A stretch of DNA of 64,000 nucleotides from Cruorifilaria tuberocauda. Lineage: Eukaryota; Nematoda; Chromadorea; Rhabditida; Onchocercidae. The stretch covers positions 186,001 through 250,000 of the forward strand of contig JABVXU010000012.1 of NCBI GenBank assembly GCA_013365365.1, written 5' to 3'. Below, piece by piece: positions 55,001-64,000 of this stretch; positions within the stretch are counted from its first letter, which is position 1; each line of letters opens with the position of its first letter. The notes under the pieces were generated by a model. It did no database searches, had not been told where the DNA came from, and saw only the letters and a program-made list of their open reading frames with translations. The position numbers and the translations under genes were made by a program.

Positions 55001-58000
55001 TTGGGTACCAACATGTATGTGTCACCAGAAAGTATCCAGGTCCATTGAAAATTTTAATTTGAAATAACGAAAACCTGAATATATTTTCCACGATAGACAA
55101 ATACAAAAGCATATTCTCACATCGGAATACAAAGTTACTATGTGTTCTTGAACAGTTGTTGATATTGTTAAGTAAATTAAACAGAAAAACACATATATTA
55201 ATGAACCTGAATTTTACTTAAACAATTTCTCACTCTTTCTTCAATGATTTTTGAATTTCAGGTGAAAAATAATGACTTAGTGGCGAAATCAGAGGATCTA
55301 TTGCCAGATGATGAGTTACGACTATTATCAGCACTAATTGTCAGTCCTGGACAAGAACAGCAGAAAGGTTTTTTTTCCGTGAAATTTCAAAAACTCAAAC
55401 AAAAAGATCGTATTTATTGACATATTGCATAGATGTTCAGGCTGCGGTTGTTGTGAAAAACCTCCCTAAGAATATATTTCAGAATTTAGAGAGACTAATC
55501 TATTCCCTCTATTTCAGATTTATCGAATTTTTTAGTGAAAATTATAAACTTCAGGATTCGATTTGAATTTATTTCCGGATGAGACGGAGGAGAAGACATT
55601 TCTACAGGAACGTGATAAAACACTTGCAACAGTCACTCACATCGATGCAAGAAAGCACCGTAAAACAATCACTGCAGCGGTTGCTGACGTAAAGTTTCAA
55701 GAATTTCGAATTGAAAATTTTTAGTAGAAATTTTAGAATAGAGTTTCTATAATTTCTCTATTTAGTCATCTTCGTCAATCTGGCGTGGAACAGTTAACCT
55801 TCAGAGAAAAATTATTGAGAAGCGTGATGAAAGCATCGGTTGTCTAATCTCAATCTTCTGAACAAAATAATACTCCTTAACTGTTATTGGGGTTAGGTAA
55901 ACAATCTTCCAGCAGCAATCAATAATGCTAATCAAGATTTCCTTAATAAAAGGAAGCCTGCCTGAACTGTTGGCTGAAAATTCAAATTAATTTCGATTTT
56001 TACTTTCCTGTGGTCACTTGGCTGTTTCTACTCACAGTTGAAAACTTTATTATCAAGTAGTTTGACTTTTTCTTTTATATTTTCCTATATTTTAGTTGAT
56101 AATAGAATGGCAACTGATTACGTGGCAGGTAACTGTTTTGGGGAAATAAAACTTTGGGAGGTATTTTCATACAAGAACAGTACTACAAGATATCTCGTGT
56201 AATGAACACTTGAGCGGACGATTCCACAGAAATTACATCTTGCAGTACTTCCTTCCTCGGAAGATGGAAGAGTAATGGAGTTCCTTTGTCAAACTATTTG
56301 AAGGTGAGGGCGGTCTTGGTGATGCTACCAATGTTACTGTGACCCTTTCAAGGACCCATTAACTGTTCCATCGTAAACAGTAATAACGATAGAATAAAAC
56401 CCATTACCGCTAAGAGAAAGGTGGCTGGCTACTCCATCTAACTTTTACACCATAATTCTTTTCAGGTTTAAAATAGCACATACGTTATCATAAAGATTAT
56501 TTTCTTCCTAAAGAACGTTTCCTATAACTCTTCTCGGTTAGTAGTACATTTGTTGGCCTGCCCTAAGATTTCAATTTTATCACTTCCATATTTATATTTA
56601 TTTATTTGAGAAAAATACTTATTCTTAAATTTATGTTAGAAAGCTTTAAAAACTCGCGAACTAGGGAGGAACTTTTAGATTTGACATTATCTTGACACTC
56701 AAAATTTGAAGGTAAAATTCAAGCCTAAAATATCAGTTTCAGCCTAACATTTACGTTACTATAAATTAGTTTAAATTTTGGTAATAGTTTCTGAAAATTT
56801 TACAAACTTTCAGCTAAAACTGGAAGTGCCATCACGACAGTCGAAGAAAGGAGAAGATATGTTAAATTTATTAGATGAAGCAGCAAAAAGTTCTGATGTA
56901 TCAGATAAGAGTTTTACAAAGCGAAGAATATCATCGACGAGAAATCAAGCACAATAAAAGTAGTTCTAACCTAAGCAATATTTTACAGGGAATAGACATA
57001 GGTGAAAATTAAAGCTTCAAGGATCTGAGAAATTTTACTTGTATTGCTATCGTATGTATATAGCTCCAAATGATTATAATTAAATTGCTGTCAAATAAAC
57101 TTTCATCTTTTCTATCTTTCAATTAGCTAACGAGTTTGATTTGCATAAGACGTAAAAGTATTTTTAATGTTTTTAGATTTTCTGAAAGACGGAATTGATA
57201 TTACTTGATGAGTTATATTGTCTCTTGCAGATTTTGAAATAACTTTTAAATACCATCCCTTCTATATTAATTTGGTAATTGTATATTTCAAGCTTAGTTT
57301 CATAATTGCTTAAAGCCAAAGTCATATTTGAGGTTCTAATTATTCAAAATTAAATTTCTAATCAAATTGGTAAAGTGCATTGGAGCGGAAATTCATTAGC
57401 GTGATATAAACCTATTCTGATTGAGCCACTAATAATAAATTATTAAAGATATTCATGTAAGCCTGTTGTAATCCCCTCTCTTTTCCAAAATGAAAATTTT
57501 CAGTCTTGATTGAAAGATGACGATTTTGAGAAGTCTTTTCGCCAATTTCAAAGAAAGAATGTATAAGTACAGATGAAGAAATTTTTCAAGTTAAGAAAGA
57601 GTAATTTACAAGTTGGACGCAACGTAGAAATGTGCCGATTGATTTTCTTTCCCTTTTTCTCTTTAGCCTAATAGTAATTAGAATTATCTTGAGACTTCTA
57701 AAGGAAAACTTCTACGACTTTTTCACTGAGTCAACTCAATTTCCACATCATTAATAACTTTCTTCGAAGGATACCTCTCTTTCCGCGCAACTTTTGAATT
57801 ATTATCTGTACCGATTAATTCTCAATTAAATTCGGATCAGACAATGTTCAGATCACTTTGCTTTTTTTAATTTCCTTTACTTAACACCTGAAGGATAAAA
57901 TAGTTACGTAATGACTACGTCACTGAAGATTATTTAAATATTGAGTAATTGCACATGATAGAATGAACAATTGAAAATTTATGAATTTTGTTAAAATTTT

Positions 58001-61000
58001 ATGAACCTGACACAAAATTTGAGACTTTGATATGTTGAAAAGAGGATAATTCCATTGTGGTGCATGAAATAAGGATGAAGTAATGGTAATGTAATGGAGG
58101 GAGGATAGTAAAGAAGTGTGAATTTCCGTTTAGAGGAGGACAGTGACCCTAGTAATATTCTCTGGTCCACTTATCGTTCTCCTTACTGAAGAGTAATACT
58201 TGCACGCAAGTCCTTCGCTGCTAACTAATATTCTACTTTCCTTTTCAGTAAACATCTCGTGGGGATTATTGAAAATGAATGAAATAAGTGACCGCCAGAT
58301 GACCGCATTCCTCTCTTCCTATTATTTACTTCAATCATTGTATTATAAGGTCAAAGAATAAAAGTATAACAATATCGGAATTATGGGATTAGCTTAGGAA
58401 AGCAAATATTTCAACTTTGTTGGTGCTACTGAAGATGGAATAAGAATGGAAATGTTAGTAGTTTATCAAGTACAGATGGCAGAACATTAACTGACCAGCT
58501 CAACGCCTTGATCAATTACTACTTGAATATTTTTCCATAAATTCATTCATAAATCTCTATGTAAACATCTGAAAAGAAATGAACTAACCAAGAGATTTGA
58601 AAGATTGTCTAAAGTAGAACCTGAAACCCCCTCTCCCCCCCAAATGTTTTTGGATTTTAGTAGCACAATGTTACAAGGACTCACACACACATTCTGTTCC
58701 AACATTTAAGCACAAAGAGGAACTTTGGTCTTCGTCAAAAATAAGAAAATTAAGCTAATTACATAATTCATTTTCTTCTTCGATTATGAGCACTTCCCCA
58801 TAAACCCCTCAATTTCCAATTAATTTGCCGATAAACTTACTCAATAAAATTTTGCATTAATTAAAAAGTGCTGTTATCAATTAGACATAATATATTCCAC
58901 AATTCAATTCAAGTATTAAAATCGAGATTTGAATTAAACGCATTCCTTCATTCATTGATACGATAATAATTGGGTCGCTTCTTTAACAACAATTCTTCGT
59001 ATTTTTCTTTTGTCAGTGAAAGAAATGATATCTAACCTTGAGAAGGCAAGCACCCGGTTCTGTATTCTCTTTGACAGTCACGTCGTATAACGGTTTTGTG
59101 AAAAGAAGAGATCGATCATTGTTATCAATGATTTCAGCAATGACATCAACTGTTGAGGAAAGTGGCGGAGTACCGGAATCTTCGGCACGAACTTGAAAAC
59201 GATACTCATCAAGTGAACAATCATTCTGAAACACTCAGTTCCATCAACTTTACCGTCAATGCGAGAACGTTGCAAAAATTGAGGAAAGAATCGTTAAAAA
59301 CATAAAATTTGTTGAAGTGAACAAATAAAGAAAGGAAGGGATGTGTGAAAATGTTGATGGAAAAAACAAGTACGGACATTTTCGCGGATATTCAGGATAC
59401 CAGTATTGGATTCAATTTCGAATAGACTAGTACCCGAAAGAGTATAAAGTATTCGTCCATTTTCACCGCTATCTGGATCTGATGCTTGAATTCGCACTAA
59501 TTTATAATGCGTTTTAGATCGATTAAATATCACATGGAATAGTGATTTTTCGAATTTGGGTGCATTATCGTTGATGTCAAATACCTGAAAATTGTTTGAA
59601 AGAAGTCACATCCGAAATCCCATGCAACTTAATTAGGTTTGAAATTAATCAGTTCTACAAAAAATACCGGAAATTTACTTCGAAGTACACCGGAATCTCC
59701 AGCAATTGTTTCCCGTGGGATTTGATGGTGAAAAATAAATTATATTCGGACTTTTGTTCACGATCAAAGGATCCACAGACAAGTAGCAAATAAACACCCA
59801 AGGAATCAGTTTCTTTGACGCACAGCGCATCGCATCCACTTACTGATAATTCGCTGTAATTTTGAAACTAATCCACTAAAGCGTGACCTTTACTAGGATA
59901 TTGATTTATAAAATAAATAAACTTCAGTTTCTTCTCACCTTTGAAGTTTAACTTCTTCAAACCAAAATTTTCATAAGACGTAAAACAAGTAATAAATTAA
60001 CCTTTCTTTCGGTACATTTTGCACTGCGATCCGAGCAACAACGCGTCCTATTGTAATATTTTCATAAATTTCTGGTTTATTGCTATCAGTAAGCCAAAAA
60101 ATATCAAAAAGAAGTTTTGAATGATTGCTTTTCTGAACTGTAATAGTTAGAAATGTTGTAGATTCAAGAGGTTGAGGTAGTCCATGATCACTGGCCACAA
60201 TTAGAAGCTGATAAACTGAACCAGGGAGGAGAAGTTTCGGATCGATTACTCGTACTACGCCATTTTCGCCATCAATTTGAAATGGAAGCTTCAGATCAGC
60301 ACGACTCTGCAAATTCATGGTTGATTTGATCTTCAATGAAATCATCGAATGATACCTGTCCAGTCGTATGAAATTTTTATTCTTGAGAACTGATCATGCC
60401 AAAAAATGGACAGGACCGGAAAAAAGAACTACTGACGGACCTTTGCAATGGAGTAAATAACCCGAGCATTTTCTCCGAAGTCAGGATCTGTGGCATGGAT
60501 TGTTGTTACCACGTAATTTACAGATACATTCCACGGAATAGAGGCACTGTACATGTTTTGACTAAATTCTGGAGCATTATCGTTCGCATCCAAAACTGTT
60601 ACGTTAACGAGCATCTTACCGCTACTAAAACATTATTGGATAATGATTTGATCATTAAGAGGCATTTGTTTGTATGAAAGTGAATAGGTCAGTTTCATTT
60701 AGTTATCATTTCACCCAAGTTATCTCAACTTTTATGAATTCTTCTTATACTTTAAGACTTCACTATCTATAATCTCCTTAAAATGTTTAATCACAGGAAT
60801 TCACTATTTTATTACCGATAACCGACGAAGCCGACTATAAATTTTATTGAGAAAGATAAGATATAGTTTCTGAGAGGATTCTTCATTTTTGCATTTCATT
60901 CTTCTTAGCAAAATCCTGACTTGGAATTTTCACAGAGCAATTCACTCTTCTCCAACATTTATACTAATAATTACGTTTAACTATTGTAATTTTAGACATA

Positions 61001-64000
61001 AGTCTATGATTACACAAATTCCGTTAATTTTTATGAATTCCTTAATACGCCAAGAAATGATACTTTGGTGGATTGCCTCCATCCAAGGCTTCGATGAGAA
61101 GTTCATATCGGCTACGGTATTCTCGATCCAGTTGTCCGTTCACAACCAAGTCAGCACACAATATCGAATTGATTCGTTTGCTTGATAATCTTCAATTGAA
61201 AATAATTTCTAAATACTACGGTTGAAAAGAGAGGTTAAGGGATATTCAATGGTTGATTATAAATTATATTTAATTACAGAAGAGTACCGAATAAATTCGA
61301 GGACGAGAAGAAAAATTTCTAGCTAGTAGCCCGACTATTCAGTTGTTTTTCCATCTTTTGATTCTCATATTTTTTACCTCTCTCAACAGAATGGAATTTG
61401 GACCTACTTGAAAGCATTGTTGACATTTCCTGATAAGATGTGATATCTGATCACTGATAGTGGAGGAGAATCGTTATCCACTGCTGCTGGTAGCGAAATT
61501 TCCGAATTTAGAGCAGCAAATTCGGAAATGGTGACCTGAAAGCTTTCTGTTTCTGATTACTTTGTTATTAAATTTGAATTAATGTGACTAAACTAAATAT
61601 GTGAAATTCGATGATATCTTTCGAATAATTTCAATTAAAGTCCGTTCACATGATTTGCTATTGCCTTGTGTTGTTTACGACATGAGTTTCATTGGGGTAG
61701 AAAATATCCAACTGCGACGATCATTTCTTTCGAGAACATAATGTCCCTTGTCCTTTACTGTTCACTGTTTACTGTGAGAACGGATTTCTCGTTCCACTTT
61801 TTGTTTCAATTTGGAATTCCCACTATCGAAAGAGGAAGAGTGAAAGAGAAAAGAATGGTAGATATTATCATCATTATCAGTTTTTTCTTTCCTCATTGAA
61901 TCATCAACTTTCAAACTAATGAAAGTCAGTTACCGTTTAAACTCGCTTATCTTAGAAATTCATTTATTTAATTGCATAAATCTCAGAATACTGAAACTGA
62001 ATAAGTCACATGAAATAAATCAGGAGGAATTTGACAAAACATGAATTTTAAAACAAAGAGATTTTGATGTTTCTCCTGCATAAATGAATTATCAATTCTG
62101 TGAATCCATCTTATCTTTCACGGCCAAACCTTCAATTTAATATCGGAATAACATGAAATTATCTGCTAACGGTGTTCCCTAGGGTTCGGTTCCTGATATT
62201 AAATGAGATGAGGTACATGCACGTCATAGGAAGAGAATGAAGGAGGAAATAGAACTACTTTTCAAAAGGGGAGTTTTTTGATAAAATTAACTGCAACGAA
62301 CTAATTCTCTTTATATATTCAGAGTTTCCATTATTAAAAAAGGCGGAATTTCGCACGGGAAAATTTAACGTAATTTTAAGGGAATTCTTAGCTTGGAAAT
62401 ACTCTACAGAAAATTTATTAAGTTTGTAGTGCAGTTCTACCACAGTAAATTTATCAATTTTTATGTTTAAAAATTAGCTTAATCAGAAAGTGCAATTTTT
62501 TTTGCGACCAAGTTGCATTCGAGTGCTACTACGATTTATAAGAGATTTTTTTTGATCAAATTATTTAAGTAACTGTTTTCTCTATGAGGAGACCACCATT
62601 AAATTATTAAATAATAAGGAAGAATTTGCTTGCTTTCAAAATCGTTTGAAATTTGTTATAGCCAATAACTGTTAATGATAACAGTTTGAAAAACTGCATT
62701 TCAAAAAGGAACTTACATCGACAGAAGAAGCAGGAAATGTTGGCGTATTGTCATTTTCATCGATAATATTTACTATGACGTGAATTGTTTCTCCATGTGA
62801 ATGGTTTTTTACGGGTACGGCGATTAAGTGATAGGAGGTGCGACGTTCGTAATCAAGCTCACGTAAGACGCGTATCTCACCGCTCACTTCTTCTACCGTC
62901 AAACACTACAATTGAAGAAAATTACTATGTCTAGTTTGCACTAGTTTTAATCTTTCGATGAGATTATTTTAAATTCACAATCAATTGAAGAATAAAAATC
63001 AATGAAGCACTGACCATCCAATTCAAAAAATCTAAAACTGCTATCTTTATCTTTGTAATACTAGAAGGAAATTTCTCTGATCAAAGTACATTCTTGAAAA
63101 TTGTGTTCAGTGTCCTCTTTCATTTCCTTTGCCTTTGCAGACTAGACGTCTTTCTTCTTGAATAGTATTCAATTTCCTTATCGATTTTTAGTTCAGGAAT
63201 TTAGTTTCAGTTGCTGGAAAGTCTGAGATAATCTCTTAACTAACTACGTCTCCTCACTCATGATTCAGTACAACCCGTTCATACCTCACGGTCACGATAT
63301 TTCTTGATACTTTTATTATCTTTTCAATTTACACCCTTCAACAAAAAGCCAGGAGAAATGTTCTTCAATTCTTGCAAGGAAAAATAGATGGATTTACATT
63401 CTTTTAACAAAACTGACTTGAAGAAACTGATTGAAAAGTTTAGAAGGAGACTTGCTAGAAAAAAGATTGCTTTGCTTCAAGCCTTGTCCTTTCCTGTCTT
63501 TTTCCCGCGGATCTTCAATTTCTCCTCCCTTTGAATTTCCTTAAAGGTTTCCGCATTAAGGAAATTGAAAATTACGATGGGCGCACCAGCCCTACCACTT
63601 AACTGTTAGTTACTATAATAATGGTGGAACATTTTCGGACATTGCATCGCTGACCTTGCGAATTAACTCATAGCAATTCATTTAGCCTATATTTATAATT
63701 GGTTAACAATTTATTTAAATTGCTTTATACGACAAATTGAAATTGTTCACGTAAGGAAGAGAAAATCATAGATTGCAGTGTGTTGTGATCCGATTCAAAA
63801 AATAAAATAGACAAAATCAGAAACAAAAAGAGCTTCTTGGAATATCTTTTAAGAATTCTTAAGAATTTTTCTTCAAAATCCGAAGCAAAGAGATCATCAC
63901 TGAAGCAGTCTGCATTATTTTGTGGGTATAGGAGATACTTTGAATAACTTACTTTTTCGGTTTCTCCATTATCCGGATAAATAATATAGAAATTAGGTTT
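38905..64000 (-). CDS. cdh-1: Giant Dachsous-type (CDH-1-like) cadherin, 5' end outside window
   Basis: Fifty exons in the window give 8,340 coding bases (2,779 residues) in one unbroken frame, ending at a TAG at 38,907-38,905. The extracellular part holds about 25 cadherin repeats, seen from calcium-binding linkers (DENDNTPTF, DANDNAPEF, DVNDNAPQF, DLNDNTPYF), A-x-D-x-D/E-x-G motifs and LDxE or DRE motifs. There are no EGF or laminin-G domains before the membrane, which separates it from Fat/CDH-4, Flamingo, CDH-3 and HMR-1 and points to the Dachsous class, large adhesion molecules for planar polarity and tissue growth that bind Fat-type cadherins. One membrane segment is followed by a cytoplasmic tail of about 180 residues. 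The name rests on architecture, so orthology to C. elegans cdh-1 is likely but not proven. The signal peptide and first repeats lie beyond 64,000. OSCP1 sits in one intron on the other strand. Confidence 0.88.
40293..40457 (-). other. cdh-1: Cadherin transmembrane exon
   Basis: This exon encodes a short stalk (IDDFLPSDIFTATETLT), then a membrane helix of about 23 residues containing IVSLLLFFILLLTLIVLVI, then the basic stop-transfer sequence NRKRR. This orients the upstream cadherin repeats outside the cell and the downstream exons inside. Confidence 0.92.
40613..47774 (-). other. cdh-1: Cadherin exons 25-44 (membrane-proximal ectodomain block)
   Basis: Exons: 47,774-47,653; 47,523-47,369; 47,191-46,976; 46,761-46,636; 46,341-46,135; 45,945-45,812; 45,737-45,616; 45,436-45,320; 45,226-45,019; 44,876-44,669; 44,370-44,318; 44,146-43,916; 43,763-43,526; 43,342-43,174; 42,998-42,806; 42,715-42,564; 42,231-41,829; 41,572-41,378; 41,005-40,836; 40,700-40,613. 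Linkers include DINDHQPRF, DENDSVPVF, NTNDNVPSF, DVNDNAPQF and DLNDNTPYF, alternating with degenerate ones such as GTNQYPPRI and GVDEYPPIF. The 53-base exon at 44,318 was placed by phase and by the linker it carries. Confidence 0.82.
48808..48841 (+). repeat. Cadherin splice-junction segment duplicated into an OSCP1 intron (source copy)
   Basis: This 34-base stretch spans the 5' end of the cadherin exon 48,824-48,737 and its splice acceptor. An exact direct copy is at 54,458-54,491. It contains TAGTCTTTGGTATTCTGAAA. Confidence 0.97.
48882..48905 (-). repeat. Cadherin intron segment present in inverted form in OSCP1 intron 5 (source copy)
   Basis: The 24-base segment is the exact reverse complement of 54,493-54,516. 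It lies in the cadherin intron just upstream, in transcript order, of the exon at 48,824-48,737. Confidence 0.93.
53430..56957 (+). CDS. oscp1: OSCP1 (organic solute carrier partner 1 / NOR1), complete
   Basis: Ten exons: 53,430-53,507; 53,531-53,560; 53,654-53,832; 53,967-54,135; 54,322-54,396; 54,630-54,884; 54,962-55,039; 55,262-55,367; 55,555-55,688; 56,814-56,957; 415 residues in one frame, near the usual family length of about 390. It is recognised by collinear family landmarks: MPLLFFNMGGEMIYILQQRL at the N-terminus, FNTKFLKELFKPQ, HSSIMRLNETSMDKLYALMT, LNHLDCV, RVNISLFLRE, LLGTNMYV, GFDLNLFPDE and a C-terminal acidic GEDMLNLLDE. OSCP1 is a conserved soluble protein linked in vertebrates to organic-solute transport and in several lineages to cilia; its biochemical role is not settled. 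The segment around residues 205-245 is diverged. The whole gene lies inside a cadherin intron on the opposite strand; its ATG is only 235 bases from the cadherin exon at 53,194. Exon 6 uses a weak TTTTGAG acceptor. Confidence 0.92.
54458..54516 (+). repeat. Mosaic copy of cadherin exon/intron sequence inside OSCP1 intron 5
   Basis: Bases 54,458-54,491 match 48,808-48,841 in direct orientation. Bases 54,493-54,516, beginning one base later and containing CAACAAAGAGGACATAAA, match 48,882-48,905 in inverted orientation. The two source pieces lie 40 bases apart in the cadherin gene, so the copy is a rearranged, partly inverted insertion. Confidence 0.93.
57094..57099 (+). terminator. Candidate polyadenylation signal of OSCP1
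   Basis: AATAAA lies about 137 bases after the OSCP1 stop at 56,955-56,957 and still well inside the cadherin intron. Confidence 0.5.
59037..64000 (-). other. cdh-1: Cadherin exons 1-9 of the window (upstream ectodomain block)
   Basis: Exons: 64,000-63,953 (partial); 62,905-62,717; 61,535-61,408; 61,189-61,064; 60,624-60,441; 60,306-60,002; 59,853-59,679; 59,584-59,378; 59,225-59,037. Linkers seen: DENDNTPTF, DANDNAPEF, DINDNAPKF and the degenerate DNNDRSLLF. The long introns at 61,536-62,716 and 62,906-63,952 hold no other gene I can support. The acceptor of the 60,306 exon could instead lie 30 bases upstream (TTGAAG), also in frame. Confidence 0.82.

Larger units (their letters stand above)
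53195..59036 (-). other. 5.8-kb cadherin intron hosting OSCP1
   Basis: The donor follows the cadherin segment TEPGACLLK at 59,037 and the acceptor precedes VTANNSCGNESNISYSLS at 53,194. Joined, they form one normal cadherin repeat, showing that both sides belong to a single gene. The plus-strand OSCP1 gene lies wholly inside. The remaining 56,958-59,036 holds no further gene, only AT-rich sequence with a short C-run near 58,633-58,640. Confidence 0.85.

Overview
The window reads as nuclear DNA of a nematode. It is strongly AT-rich, genes are cut into many short exons with GT..AG introns, acceptors are of the TTTCAG/TTTTAG type, and at least two start codons sit directly on a splice acceptor, as in trans-spliced nematode messages. 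Gene content (SAX-2/Furry, a Dachsous-type cadherin, OSCP1, a MADF protein, an EGF-domain protein) is animal. A filarial or related parasitic nematode fits the base composition and intron style, but that is inference. Exon models were built by eye from reading frame, splice sites and phase continuity, not from transcripts.

Layout. (1) 1-15,637, minus: N-terminal ~1,927 codons of a Furry/SAX-2 scaffold in 37 modelled exons; the 3' end lies left of the window. (2) 15,638-16,996: divergent intergenic region. (3) 16,997-20,243, plus: MADF-domain protein with a long unrecognised C-terminal region; its last intron holds a 30-bp perfect inverted repeat. (4) 20,244-25,109: AT-rich DNA, then a tentative minus-strand five-exon gene for a small putative secreted protein of unknown family, with two plus-strand tRNA-Ser genes (anticodons AGA and CGA) inside its proposed first intron. 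(5) 26,854-29,475, minus: a small secreted protein with one growth-factor-like EGF domain, an acidic Ser/Thr-rich middle and a C-terminal hydrophobic tail. (6) 29,476-38,904: a 9.4-kb stretch with no gene I can support. (7) 38,905-64,000 and beyond, minus: a giant cadherin of Dachsous (CDH-1) type, 50 exons in the window, ~25 cadherin repeats, one membrane segment and a conserved-looking cytoplasmic tail. (8) 53,430-56,957, plus: a complete ten-exon OSCP1 gene nested on the opposite strand within one 5.8-kb intron of the cadherin.

The joined models stay in frame across the 37 Furry exons, the 50 cadherin exons and the 10 OSCP1 exons, which supports them strongly. The least expected items are the antisense nested OSCP1, a mosaic copy of cadherin splice-junction and intron DNA inside an OSCP1 intron, the long perfect hairpin in the MADF gene, the unrecognised secreted-protein candidate around the tRNA pair, and the mix of canonical and calcium-site-degenerate linkers along the cadherin ectodomain.
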